Positions 17,432 to 27,345 of a stretch of 64,000 nt of DNA are shown in pieces. The DNA comes from Tannerellaceae bacterium (GTDB lineage Bacteria; Bacteroidota; Bacteroidia; Bacteroidales; Tannerellaceae), in contig JAIRPK010000030.1 of assembly GCA_031257015.1 (NCBI GenBank), forward strand, positions 1 through 64,000, read 5' to 3'. The notes beneath the pieces were generated by a model that did not search any database, was not told where the DNA came from, and saw nothing but the letters and a program-made list of their open reading frames with translations. The translations under genes and the position numbers were made by a program. The number at the start of each line of letters is the position of its first letter. Positions within the stretch are counted from its first letter, which is position 1.

Positions 17432-18967
17432 ATGAATATGAAAAAGATTATATACATACTAAGTTCAGCCCTCCTGGCACTCTCTCTGATTCCATCAGCA
17501 GAAGCACAGCAACAGGCTGCTGCTACACAGACTTCGCCCGTACAAACTTCCATTTACGAAGGACAAATCAGTGTGAAAATAGTAAGACTGCGTCAAGTTC
17601 GTGATTCCGTACAGGTTCTATTGGATTTTGACTTTTCCAGTCTCCGCATCCCAACGCAACGAACCCTTACACTCACTCCAGTGCTTATTGGGACCCAAGG
17701 CAAAAACTTTAAGCTGAAAGATATAGTCATAAACGGCAAACAGCAACAAAAAGCCTTCATGCGCAAAGTTGAACTTAACGGATGGACAAGGCAACTTCGG
17801 GAAGCCCATTATAGCGTAATTTCGCTGGATGAATCCACCAGAACATTCCCGTACCGTCAGGTGATTGGCTTTGAAAGCTGGATGCGCGAGGCGCGGATGG
17901 ACATAATAACCGATTTGTGCAATTGTGGAGGCGAAGCCCAGCAATACGCATCGGAAAAAGTCGCCAACCGAATAATACTTGACGGTGTTGAAGTTTATCG
18001 TGTACTTCCGAACGTTGCCTATCTTCGTCCGGCGCTTGAATCAGTCAAGGCACGAAGCCAGTCGAACAACGTATTCTTGGATTTTCCATCTGCACAGACA
18101 GATATTAATCCATCGTATGGAAACAACCCCCGCGAACTTGGGAAAATCGAAAATGTAATGAAAGAAATACAGAGGGACAAGAACATACAAGTCCGCTCCG
18201 TAACCATAACCGGTTATGCCTCGCCCGAAGGCGATGTAAACCTGAACAATAATTTAGCGCGTGGACGTGCTCAAGCCTTGCGTAACCTGTTAGCCCGGCG
18301 TTCGGGAATAAATCCATCCCTCTACCGCCTCGGCGCAGGTGGTGAAGACTGGGAAGGCCTGATAAAAGCCTTGCAAAAGTCAAACATACAGCCCAAGCAG
18401 CAGATAACATCCATCATACGCTATTTCAACCCGGTTGAACGCAAAACGCGGCTAAAAGCCCTGAACGGCGGCCAAGTCTGGCAACGAATGTTGGTTGAAC
18501 TTTTCCCATCCCTGCGTCGCGTAGAAAGCAAAATAGATTATACTATTAAAGCCTTCAGCGTTGACGAAGCGAAAGAAGTCATCAAAACTCGTCCGCAGCA
18601 ACTAAGTCAGAATGAAATGTTCTTGGTGGCCAATACCTACGAAGAAGGAAGTAAAGAATTTTTATCCGTATTTGAAATAATGGTGCGAGTTTACCCAAAC
18701 GACCCTACCGCCAATCTAAACGCCGCGGCCGCTGCCCTGCTGAAGAAAGATTTAACCAGCGCAGAGCGCTTCCTCCAAAAAAGTCGCCGCAATACGCCGG
18801 CCTATTATAACAATATGGGCGTGCTCTACCTGTTGCAAAACAACTTGGCTCGAGCTAAAGGATACTTTCAGCGAGCATTGGAATTAAGCCCCAGCCTCGA
18901 AGTGGCCAAAAAGAACCTCTTGGAAATACAAAAGAAGCAGGAAACGGACTCGAAGCTATCCAATTAG
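17432..18967 (+). CDS. DUF3868 / OmpA-like protein with C-terminal TPR, fimbrial accessory
   Basis: A 511-residue exported protein starting at ATG 17432 (MNMKKIIYIL..., cleavage near SAEAQ). The frame is open upstream, but that part overlaps the previous gene. The N-terminal 120 residues after the signal match the DUF3868 pattern (YEGQISVKIVRLRQVRDSVQ). The middle contains an OmpA-like peptidoglycan-binding segment (TITGYASPEGDVNLNNNLARGRAQAL). The C-terminal 70 residues form TPR-like helices (AYYNNMGVLYLLQNNLARAK). It probably anchors or organises fimbriae at the outer membrane. Confidence 0.8.
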   Translation: MNMKKIIYILSSALLALSLIPSAEAQQQAAATQTSPVQTSIYEGQISVKIVRLRQVRDSVQVLLDFDFSSLRIPTQRTLTLTPVLIGTQGKNFKLKDIVINGKQQQKAFMRKVELNGWTRQLREAHYSVISLDESTRTFPYRQVIGFESWMREARMDIITDLCNCGGEAQQYASEKVANRIILDGVEVYRVLPNVAYLRPALESVKARSQSNNVFLDFPSAQTDINPSYGNNPRELGKIENVMKEIQRDKNIQVRSVTITGYASPEGDVNLNNNLARGRAQALRNLLARRSGINPSLYRLGAGGEDWEGLIKALQKSNIQPKQQITSIIRYFNPVERKTRLKALNGGQVWQRMLVELFPSLRRVESKIDYTIKAFSVDEAKEVIKTRPQQLSQNEMFLVANTYEEGSKEFLSVFEIMVRVYPNDPTANLNAAAAALLKKDLTSAERFLQKSRRNTPAYYNNMGVLYLLQNNLARAKGYFQRALELSPSLEVAKKNLLEIQKKQETDSKLSN

Positions 18968-19136
18968 CTTCACCATGTATCTTCCCCGACTTACAACTTT
19001 TCCTCTTATCAAGCTTACTGAATAAAAACAAACTTATAAATATTGATTGTGAAAAAAGAAACAGAAACATAAAACAGAACAAACAAAAAACAAACAAAAA
19101 AGATTAAATTTCTAATGTATTATTTATTAAATTCAA

Positions 19137-20777
19137 ATGAAAATGAAAAAGTATTTTAAATTTTTTGCAATAGCTACAATTCTAGTAGCAGGCTTGGCAG
19201 GCTGCTCCAATGAAACTCAAGTTGATAATGAAACAAATGGTACTCCTGCTGTTGATGACAGTGAACTAACGTATGCGACGTTTACTTTCCCTGATGTTCA
19301 ATCTACAAAAACTTTCCTTGATGATGCTACACCAGTAGAGCAGATAAGAACAGTTCGTCTTCTTGTTTATAAAGATGCCCCAGATGCTGAGTGCGAAATT
19401 GATACTACTTGTGCAGTTAGTGCTGCCCCTTTTACATCCCTTACGGTGTTGGTAAAATCTGGCCCCAAAAGGATTTTTGCAATCGCAAATGACGCTAGTG
19501 GTGGTTCTAGTACTACTGCTCCAAATCCTAAAAGTGGATTCCCTATCGCAAAACAAACGCATCCTTCCAAAAAATTAGAGGATTTAATATTGCTTAAAAC
19601 AGGCACACCCGCTAAATACGCAACCGAATATCATTGGCCTACTACTACTTCTTCAGACTTCTTCAGCTCTATTGTCGGTGCAGGAACCAACGAATTTGTA
19701 TATGCCAATAGCTATGCTGATACATCTAGTTTGAGGACTTTGAATCCCTCAATACCAATCACGGATTCAAAACAAGCAGCTCCTACAGAACCAGGCGTAA
19801 ATTCACCAAAAAATCATTTTATTATTTACGTTAAACGTCCGGTAGCAAAAATGCGTGTTACCACTACTGTTGCTGCAAGTGGAGATATACCAGTAAATGA
19901 TGGTTCAGGTAAACTTGCATCTGGAAGTATAACTTTTGGTGCTCGTAATCTAAATAAAGGTGTAGCATTAATTCAATATCTTGATGTAACAGGAAAACCC
20001 AGAGCTCCATTTTTCGATGACGTTACTGTATCCAACGCTGCGACGTTTAGTTATAGCAATTGTTGGTACAGCGGAACTGCTGCTGAGCTTATAAAGCCTG
20101 TAAAGATGGGTGCTTCTCTGCCTATTACTGCTGCTGCTGGGGACTATGTTTATATTCCTGAAAATGCTAGTAGCTATACCGTAAGAGCGAATGCTACTTA
20201 TGCTGCTATAAAAGCTAGATTTATACCTACAGCCGTAGTGAATTATATGAGCCTTATACCACCAACAGGAGGGAATAATGGTTCTGTTATGAATGTCGGA
20301 ACAACAACAACATTATCTTCAACTCCTAGTGCTAATTCTTTCTTTAAGCTAGTTGCTCTTACGGATGCGGCTAAACAGAAGTTAAATGCTTGGGGGCTTG
20401 GCAAAATAGAAAGCGGAACATTATTTAATTCTAAATTGCAGGCAGACACAGCTGTTTATGCCGCTGCAAATAATGGTGCTTTACCTGCCGCCGGATTTAC
20501 CGGTTTCACTCCTGCCACTTATCCTGCAGGCTTTACTGTTGAAACTTACGACGGAGGGATATGCTATTATCGTTGGAATATACAGACTGCTAGTGATCCG
20601 TATGTTGCAAGAAACAATTCTTATAATGTTAATATTACACAATTCAGTGCATTAGGCGTTTCTGCTATTGATAGCTTGGATTCAGGAGGTTCAACTCCAC
20701 TAGATCAACCAACTTATATAACTGCTACGATCAGAATTGTTGACTGGACACAGGTGGACAATAGTGCTACGGTATAA
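19137..20777 (+). CDS. Mfa1-like major fimbrillin (lipoprotein precursor)
   Basis: A 546-residue protein. The lipobox ATILVAGLAGC places the lipidated Cys at about residue 23; pilins of this class are exported as lipoproteins and then cleaved by a gingipain-type protease to polymerise. The first domain starts with ATFTFPDVQSTKTFLDD and IRTVRLLVYKD. The C terminus has the typical YNVNITQFSALG and TYITATIRIVDWTQVDNSATV strand, the kind used in donor-strand polymerisation. Composition is rich in Thr, Ala and Ser with few charges, and the gene is more AT-rich than the Sus locus. Major-subunit identity is inferred from position and motifs. Confidence 0.8.
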   Translation: MKMKKYFKFFAIATILVAGLAGCSNETQVDNETNGTPAVDDSELTYATFTFPDVQSTKTFLDDATPVEQIRTVRLLVYKDAPDAECEIDTTCAVSAAPFTSLTVLVKSGPKRIFAIANDASGGSSTTAPNPKSGFPIAKQTHPSKKLEDLILLKTGTPAKYATEYHWPTTTSSDFFSSIVGAGTNEFVYANSYADTSSLRTLNPSIPITDSKQAAPTEPGVNSPKNHFIIYVKRPVAKMRVTTTVAASGDIPVNDGSGKLASGSITFGARNLNKGVALIQYLDVTGKPRAPFFDDVTVSNAATFSYSNCWYSGTAAELIKPVKMGASLPITAAAGDYVYIPENASSYTVRANATYAAIKARFIPTAVVNYMSLIPPTGGNNGSVMNVGTTTTLSSTPSANSFFKLVALTDAAKQKLNAWGLGKIESGTLFNSKLQADTAVYAAANNGALPAAGFTGFTPATYPAGFTVETYDGGICYYRWNIQTASDPYVARNNSYNVNITQFSALGVSAIDSLDSGGSTPLDQPTYITATIRIVDWTQVDNSATV

Positions 20778-20881
20778 TTCATGATAAATTAAATTTTAGA
20801 GAGAGGTGTTACCTTCTCTCTAAAATTTATTTCTGGTAGGAGTGCATTTTTAATAAAAAAAATAACTTGGAGATTCTTTGC

Positions 20882-21910
20882 ATGAACATGAATAATAATA
20901 AATGGATTCTTATTGTAGTGCTAATTCCTTTTTTATTAATGGGATGTGTAGCAGACGATTTGTCTATATGCGGCGTTAATTTGCGTTTTGCATACACTAA
21001 AAACGTTGATGGCATTGACAAATTGGCAACAGAGATTAATAAAGTGAATTTATATGTCTTTAAATTAAGAGACGATAAAAAGGGAACTCCGGCAGATCCT
21101 ACTGGGAATGAATACTACTTCTTGCTGTCGGATTCCATCGTAGGGAATCCAGCACAGGTTACTTATGAACGGCAGTTTCGTTTGGAGCCGGGGTATTATA
21201 AATTTGTTGTATGGGGCAACCTTGGAAATGACTATATAAGATCAGTATTAAAAAAAGACAGCACCAAGATTGACGATTTGGCGATTTCTTTGAAATATCC
21301 CAGTTCAAATGTTATTGAACATATCCCATCTGATTTATATCATGGGATAGAGACCGTAAAACTTTCGTCAGCCGATTTATCCATAAATAAAACGGTGACT
21401 GTTGACATGATGAAAAACACAAAACATTTAATCGTAAAAGCCACAGGCTTGGCGGTTAATGCCAGTGACCCTACGTCTGTAGATGATTACAAATACAGTA
21501 TTTCATCGAAAAACTCAGCTTACACTTTTGCTAATACTGTAACAGGAAATGTATTGTTGCGCTATGAGCTTCCGGAGGCAGAAGTCTCTTTAGAAGAAGA
21601 GACGCTAATTTCCAAGTTTGTAATAATGCGCGAAGTCAAAGACGGAACTCGTAATTCCTCAATACTTCATATTACAAGAGCAAACACAGCCAGCGGATTG
21701 CCTCCTCTCCCGGATGTGGATTTACTTCCTTTACTCATAGCTTATAATCAAGCTAAAGGTAATCAGGACGGACAAGATATGCTTGATCTAAGAGATACGT
21801 ATGAACTTACATTAATTTATAATGAAACAACAGGAACTGTGAGTTTCCAGATTGACGATTGGAATTCAGTAGATGTTCCTGCAACAGGAGGTGGCGGAAA
21901 TTCTTGGTGA
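20882..21910 (+). CDS. FimB/Mfa2-family fimbrial anchor lipoprotein
   Basis: A 342-residue lipoprotein with lipobox LIPFLLMGC. It continues VADDLSICGVNLRFAYTKNVDGIDKL, the Cys-x-(L/V)-x-(L/F)-x-Y pattern that opens FimB/Mfa2 anchors. The family sits at the base of the fimbrium and limits its length. The ATG at 20882 (alternative 20888) is preferred over an earlier in-frame ATG at 20867. It is followed after 17 bp by the next lipoprotein gene. Confidence 0.82.
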   Translation: MNMNNNKWILIVVLIPFLLMGCVADDLSICGVNLRFAYTKNVDGIDKLATEINKVNLYVFKLRDDKKGTPADPTGNEYYFLLSDSIVGNPAQVTYERQFRLEPGYYKFVVWGNLGNDYIRSVLKKDSTKIDDLAISLKYPSSNVIEHIPSDLYHGIETVKLSSADLSINKTVTVDMMKNTKHLIVKATGLAVNASDPTSVDDYKYSISSKNSAYTFANTVTGNVLLRYELPEAEVSLEEETLISKFVIMREVKDGTRNSSILHITRANTASGLPPLPDVDLLPLLIAYNQAKGNQDGQDMLDLRDTYELTLIYNETTGTVSFQIDDWNSVDVPATGGGGNSW

Positions 21911-21927
21911 AAATTAAAAAAAATGTT

Positions 21928-23556
21928 ATGAATAGACATATTTTTATATTATATTGCTGTGCATTGAGCTTTTTTTTATCTGCTTGTACCAGCGTAGAGG
22001 TTGAAAAAGTTCCTCAATCTCCGATAATCGGGCAGGAGCTTGATACGGTACGTGTTCGAGTGCCTCTCACAAAAGCAGATATAGATCCGAATAGTAGCGA
22101 TAAAGAAAGTCGTATAAAAACAGCACGCTTACTCATAGTCGATAAAAACACCGGAAAAATCTTGGTAAACGAGTTTCAACCGAAACTTCCGGCGATGGAA
22201 ATACCAGTCAGTACAAATACAATTGAATTTAATCAGCTGGTTAATGCAGGTCGTGTACATTGGTATCTTATATGCAACGAAGATTCTGCATGGTTTGGAT
22301 TGAAACGGGACATAACCCCCCAGTATCATTTTTCAGAGTATGATACAATGCAGTATATAAATGTCGCGCAGAAGATCGATAAAAAAATGGTTGAGTTTTT
22401 CGGAAGCTCACCTGACAAACAGCATGAGTTAGTAACTGACAATAAACCTATTCCAATGGCTGCTATATATAAGGATTTGCTCATCAAAGCAGGCAATCCG
22501 TTCGGAACCCCAGGAACTTTTGAACATAGTTCTGCCGGGTTTAATCCAACTGATGTAGGAAGAGTGAAACGCTTAATAGCAAAAGTGAAATTTAAAATAT
22601 ACGCAAACTTTTCAAATCCTGGCGTATGGCAAAATGCTAGCAGTACTGCACCGACCCCCGCTCCCGGAGGGACTTCGTACCTGCCTCTCGCACCAATCAC
22701 AATTAAATCAGTTAAAATAGAGGGGCTTCCGAAAAACTCCTGGTTGCAGCCTTCGTTTACAATAATAGCTAATCCAGCCAGTGAACTCACGGCTTATAAT
22801 ATAGCCAAGCAGTCGGAGACAACTTCAGCTTCTTTCAGCAATCCTTTTAACATTCAATTAACCTCAGGTAAGAATTATATTGAAAGGACTGGGGCTACCC
22901 CCCAAGATGGCTGGTTTCTATTTACCGACTCTGTATATATTCCCGAATACATTCCGCAAGGCACACAGTACAGTGCGACGTTAGCCTTTAATGTTGATTT
23001 GCTGACCCCTGGGGCAAATACCGATACAACATACAATGTTGCAATCGGTGACGGCATGTCTAATAAATCAATTCAAGATTTATTAGACCCTTCAATTAGA
23101 AACTCAATGGACATAAGAATCACCCGTAATACCCGTTACGATTTAAACATCGCAATCGTCAGCTACGATAAAGGGAGAGACCAAAATTTGAACGTCAACG
23201 CAGATGTTCGCCCATGGGATGGCGACAAAATAGATAGCATGACCATTGACGTAACCGACAATTATTTAAATGTAACCCCCATGGAAATAGTCGTTCCAAG
23301 TAGTGCTCCTTATGACGCTGTGTTAAACATCTATACAGATGCGAAGAAAGGCTGGAGCGTTAATTCCTCTGTTTCCACCAATATTTCTACCATAAGTTGG
23401 GTGCAGCCGAGTAGTATCCCTGCCAACCAGCCTTCAGGGCAGTTAAAATTTAGAGTAACCGGAGGAACATTCCCTAAAACAATCGTAATTGAGTGCGATA
23501 AAAGTCCTACAAATAGCAATGAAAAGATTAGACGGGTAGTAAAAATAAGACAGTAA
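21928..23556 (+). CDS. Minor fimbrial subunit lipoprotein
   Basis: A 542-residue protein with signal MNRHIFILYCCALSFFLSAC (lipidated Cys at 20). An N-terminal fimbrillin-like domain (TARLLIVDKNTGKILVNEF) is followed by long beta-rich regions. The last 100 residues (YLNVTPMEIVVPSS, GWSVNSSVSTNISTISWVQPSS, IVIECDK) have the layout of a BACON-like Ig domain. Position and size match the accessory or tip subunits of fim/mfa loci. The exact role is unknown. Confidence 0.7.
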   Translation: MNRHIFILYCCALSFFLSACTSVEVEKVPQSPIIGQELDTVRVRVPLTKADIDPNSSDKESRIKTARLLIVDKNTGKILVNEFQPKLPAMEIPVSTNTIEFNQLVNAGRVHWYLICNEDSAWFGLKRDITPQYHFSEYDTMQYINVAQKIDKKMVEFFGSSPDKQHELVTDNKPIPMAAIYKDLLIKAGNPFGTPGTFEHSSAGFNPTDVGRVKRLIAKVKFKIYANFSNPGVWQNASSTAPTPAPGGTSYLPLAPITIKSVKIEGLPKNSWLQPSFTIIANPASELTAYNIAKQSETTSASFSNPFNIQLTSGKNYIERTGATPQDGWFLFTDSVYIPEYIPQGTQYSATLAFNVDLLTPGANTDTTYNVAIGDGMSNKSIQDLLDPSIRNSMDIRITRNTRYDLNIAIVSYDKGRDQNLNVNADVRPWDGDKIDSMTIDVTDNYLNVTPMEIVVPSSAPYDAVLNIYTDAKKGWSVNSSVSTNISTISWVQPSSIPANQPSGQLKFRVTGGTFPKTIVIECDKSPTNSNEKIRRVVKIRQ

Positions 23557-23585
23557 CGTTATTATAACTTATAAGGAATACAACA

Positions 23586-26366
23586 ATGAAGAAAATAAGT
23601 ATATATATATGCAGGGCATACACATTTAGCCGATTTCCGAGCCTCAATAATCAATTGCGCTCGTTTCTCACTATCCAACAGCGTTTGGACAACATGCTTC
23701 CAAGGCTCAGCTTTGTACAGCAATTTTCCGGAAGCATAAGAAATTTGCACAGAAGCATACGGCAAATGCTTCAAGTGCAATCGCCATTAATAAATTCAGG
23801 AAAGGGTAAGTATTCTCTTCTATATATATTACTTATCCTTCTAGCAACTTCTTGCTCTTTATCAGAAGAACAACTTCGGCCTGTTGCCGAAAAAAATAAC
23901 AGCGCGAACGGAGGCGTCACGCTTAATTTATCTTTCCAAAACGACAATTCGATCATCACGCGAGCTCTCACTGATGCACAAGAACAAAAAATAGACAGCT
24001 TGCGCGTCTTTGTCTTCGACTGCCCCACTTACACCTCCTCAACCAATCCTGGAGACCCGATGAGCGATATTTTTATGTTTGACCAGAGTTTTATACAGGC
24101 TAGTCCCTCAATAACCGGTCTAAAAGTTCCGCTAGGTAGTGGAGGCACATCAGGAGCATCTTCCGATTACAGACGCTTCATAGTTGTGGCTAACATGCCA
24201 GAAAAGACATCTAAACATCTGACCGAATATATTAGAACCAAGCGTAGCAGTGCTTCCCCCACAATCACTGCACGGGATTTGTTGGCAAATTTGATATTCG
24301 AGACAACGTATTGGGAAGCTAATAAAATGTCAAGTCCACAATCGTTCCCCATGTACGGACAAAGTAACGTGGAGCCCTTTCCCATTAGTCAAAGCCCTGC
24401 ATCCCCCAGCTCAATTTCTGTTAAACTGGTGCGTGCATTGGCTAAAGTGCAAATCTCCGTTGATGTTAATAGCGGCACCAATGATCCGGCATTGGGCGGC
24501 GCCAACTATTTTGAACTCAAGGAAATATATGCCTGTAATGTTAGTGCTTTTGGAAATATAACTCCCGACACTAGTATGTACGCTAAGCAACGGGATCCGA
24601 ACAATTTTAAAATAACAAAGCCTTATATGCCTAAGAATAATGACATACCACCGGCCACTACCATGCCAAACTTCAGCGTTCCGCCAACACCGTCACCGGC
24701 AAACAATTCCTATTATAGAGGAGGAGATGGTACATCTAGCCTTCCCGCATATACTGTAACGCTAAACCCCGCTGTCGGCAGTTCACAACAACCAATACCC
24801 TCTTTTAACAACACCATTTACCTGCCGGAGCGAGATTCTATTCATTCGACTAATCAGACCCCGACATTCCTTATCTTAAAAGCTAAATATTACGGTACGG
24901 AATATTATTATCCCGTACATTTCACATTTGGATCGGCAGTAGCAGGGACGGCCGAACGCTACACCTCTATTTTGCGCAACCATACCTATAAATTTAATAT
25001 CATAGGCGTAAGAAAAGAGGGCTTTCAAGATTATGATCTAGCATACGCCGCAGGCATGAATCCTGTTGACAACCCGGATCCTCTTCTCATTATAGGCGAT
25101 GCTAGCAGTGACCCAAGCGAAAAATATCTTACCGAAATAAAATACAACAAAAATTATTACCTCGCCGTAAGCACCACCAAACTAAAGGTAGGGTTTGGGA
25201 TGTACAACCAAGAGGCTGCTCAAATTCCCGTCGCCCCCAAAATATATGTCAAGACCAACTATCCTGGAGGGTGGGAAGCAAAGTCCACATCTGATTTCAA
25301 TATGGTTAAAAACAGCATAAACGGTTCCTACGCCAATATTGTATCCACCACCACTGCCGGAAATACAGACTCTATATTTGTTAATACAGATGCTTACGGA
25401 AGGGCGAATCAGGTAAAAGAAGGCACAATAACCATAAAAGCCGGCGAACTCACCCAAGTAATAAAAATTAAGCGTGAACCGGCATCGTACACCTATATGG
25501 TTAACAGTGCAGTAGATTGTGATCCTCAATATGGAGGATCTATACTTCTTGGGCAAATAAAAGACATCGTGTCTATGGATGGAGTAACACGGACTGGCTA
25601 TACGCAAACACCTGTTATAATATGGGGGACTAGCGTGGCTATTCCTGGTTCCTATCCCAGCTCCTCTAATGCCGAAGTCTGGGTACGTCCTGTCCCCGGC
25701 ACCTACGGTCCAACCCTCTTTGCTCTAGTCAACGGAACCGATTCAATATCCTTTATTGTATGGCATGTTCCACAGGCGATAAGAGCGAATCCGAGCACGC
25801 ACACGTTTAACGGATATGAATTTATGGATTACTATTTAGGCTGTGCGTTTAACGGTTCAACACCGACTAATGATGCTCCATACTTTCAGTGGGGACGCAT
25901 GAACGCCTTTGGTTTTTCCGGTGTTAATTATTCCTCTTCCAATGCAGCAGTAACCCCCGACGCGGCAATCAAAAGGCCGTTCACATTCTATACAAGTTCC
26001 GCTTACCCATTCAATTGGAGCAGTACTCGCGACAATAATCTTTGGAGAGACGTTGAGGGCGAGAAAGGCCCATACGACCCATGCCCAGTCGGCTGGCGCG
26101 TTCCTCCGGCAGAGACGGATGTCCTATCTCCATGGCATGGATTTACAGGCAGCAGCAATGGTCTTGATTTTTCCTCCGCAAAAGGGGGAATAGACGGTAC
26201 TACCGGAACCGCTATTACCGCTACTCCCGGCTATGTGTGGAGCGCATCCCAGATGGACAGTTATAAAGCGCGTGCATTTAAGTCTGGAGTTGGAGAAGCA
26301 GCCGTAAATCGCGCCAACGCCCATGTCATACGTTGCGTACGAGATAATATCAAGCGCTTCCAATAA
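23586..26366 (+). CDS. Large fimbrial tip-type lipoprotein with C-terminal FISUMP domain
   Basis: 926 residues if read from ATG 23586. A lipobox (YILLILLATSC) lies unusually deep, with Cys at about residue 90. The true start may therefore be Met61 (23766) or another internal codon. After the Cys comes a fimbrillin-like N domain (GGVTLNLSFQNDN, KIDSLRVFVFDC), beta-rich central domains, and a C-terminal FISUMP module (PYFQWGRMNAFGFS, KGPYDPCPVGWRVPPAETDV, GYVWSAS, NAHVIRCVRD). FISUMP modules occur in cell-surface proteins of Bacteroidota and Fibrobacter. A distal tip or adhesin role is inference. Confidence 0.75.
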   Translation: MKKISIYICRAYTFSRFPSLNNQLRSFLTIQQRLDNMLPRLSFVQQFSGSIRNLHRSIRQMLQVQSPLINSGKGKYSLLYILLILLATSCSLSEEQLRPVAEKNNSANGGVTLNLSFQNDNSIITRALTDAQEQKIDSLRVFVFDCPTYTSSTNPGDPMSDIFMFDQSFIQASPSITGLKVPLGSGGTSGASSDYRRFIVVANMPEKTSKHLTEYIRTKRSSASPTITARDLLANLIFETTYWEANKMSSPQSFPMYGQSNVEPFPISQSPASPSSISVKLVRALAKVQISVDVNSGTNDPALGGANYFELKEIYACNVSAFGNITPDTSMYAKQRDPNNFKITKPYMPKNNDIPPATTMPNFSVPPTPSPANNSYYRGGDGTSSLPAYTVTLNPAVGSSQQPIPSFNNTIYLPERDSIHSTNQTPTFLILKAKYYGTEYYYPVHFTFGSAVAGTAERYTSILRNHTYKFNIIGVRKEGFQDYDLAYAAGMNPVDNPDPLLIIGDASSDPSEKYLTEIKYNKNYYLAVSTTKLKVGFGMYNQEAAQIPVAPKIYVKTNYPGGWEAKSTSDFNMVKNSINGSYANIVSTTTAGNTDSIFVNTDAYGRANQVKEGTITIKAGELTQVIKIKREPASYTYMVNSAVDCDPQYGGSILLGQIKDIVSMDGVTRTGYTQTPVIIWGTSVAIPGSYPSSSNAEVWVRPVPGTYGPTLFALVNGTDSISFIVWHVPQAIRANPSTHTFNGYEFMDYYLGCAFNGSTPTNDAPYFQWGRMNAFGFSGVNYSSSNAAVTPDAAIKRPFTFYTSSAYPFNWSSTRDNNLWRDVEGEKGPYDPCPVGWRVPPAETDVLSPWHGFTGSSNGLDFSSAKGGIDGTTGTAITATPGYVWSASQMDSYKARAFKSGVGEAAVNRANAHVIRCVRDNIKRFQ

Positions 26367-26400
26367 GAGTTATGCAATATACCCCCTCCTATAAAGCAGT

Positions 26401-27273
26401 ATGGACTACCGGTATTCAATAACAGAACCTCTCTCGCTTCGATTGTACTCCCCCGTACAATCGACGGGCTTCAGGTTCAGCGAGCTGAAGGACGATCCCA
26501 TAGCCCTGCTGGGTTTGAATAAGGATTACAATCATTTATTGTTCGTATTGGAAGGCTCCGTAACGCTTAGCTGCAACGAGTATGCTAACATAAGGGTTGG
26601 CGATGGCGAGTTTGCACTCATTCCCATAGCCGCCGATGTTATGTGCCGCCCTAAAACTTTGCCGTGCAGCATCCTGACTTTCAGTTTCGAGAAGTTCTTC
26701 CACCTGTCTGATCGTGACTACGTCAATTCTCTATGTGACATGTTGCCCTCGATCGAATATGCCTTTGTGCCGGCGACAGTGCGAACTCCATTGGACACCT
26801 TCCTTCGTCATTTGCAGATTTATTTCAAACTCGGAATGAACAAGCCTCTCATGCACGAGATTAAGCATGTAGAATTGGCTGCAATACTTCGCTCTTTCTA
26901 TCCCGGTCCGGAGATAGCTCGTTTATTCTATCCTATTTTAGGGCGTTACCTGGACTTCAGGATAGAAGTCTTGCGTAACTATCGCAAAGTGGCGCACGTT
27001 GACGACTTGGCCGACATGTTCGGGATCGAAAAGCGCACCTTCGGTCGGCAATTCAAGGATGAATTTGGCATGTCTCCATACCGTTGGATTCTAAGCCGTA
27101 AGGCTAAGCACATACATTTCAGCCTGTCCGAAACAGCCCAGTCGCTGGACGACATTCGCCGCGAACATGGTTTTAAATTCCCCGGACATTTCACTCGCTT
27201 TTGTCGCGAACAATTTAATATGACCCCAACTAAATTAGCAAGATCCTTGCGGCAGTCTAAAATCAAACATTAA
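26401..27273 (+). CDS. AraC-type transcriptional regulator, fimbrial locus (downstream copy)
   Basis: A 290-residue paralogue of the regulator at 15589, with the same plan: N-terminal cupin-like domain (YNHLLFVLEGSVTLSCNEY, FALIPIAADVMC) and C-terminal AraC domain (VDDLADMFGIEKRTFGRQFKDEFGMSPYRWI and DDIRREHGFKFPGHFTRFCREQFNMTPTKL). It starts 34 bp after the tip gene and ends at a strong terminator, so it is probably the last gene of the fimbrial transcript, allowing feedback control. Confidence 0.85.
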   Translation: MDYRYSITEPLSLRLYSPVQSTGFRFSELKDDPIALLGLNKDYNHLLFVLEGSVTLSCNEYANIRVGDGEFALIPIAADVMCRPKTLPCSILTFSFEKFFHLSDRDYVNSLCDMLPSIEYAFVPATVRTPLDTFLRHLQIYFKLGMNKPLMHEIKHVELAAILRSFYPGPEIARLFYPILGRYLDFRIEVLRNYRKVAHVDDLADMFGIEKRTFGRQFKDEFGMSPYRWILSRKAKHIHFSLSETAQSLDDIRREHGFKFPGHFTRFCREQFNMTPTKLARSLRQSKIKH

Positions 27274-27282
27274 CATAAGAAG

Positions 27283-27326
27283 AAAAGGATGCAGGCCGTA
27301 CATTCCGCGGCCTGCATCCTTTTTTT
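27283..27326 (+). terminator. Terminator of the fimbrial operon
   Basis: A perfect 15-bp stem (27283-27297 against 27309-27323) is followed by Ts. It begins 10 bp after the downstream AraC-type gene. Confidence 0.88.
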
Positions 27327-27345
27327 CAATAAACACGTTCAACTC

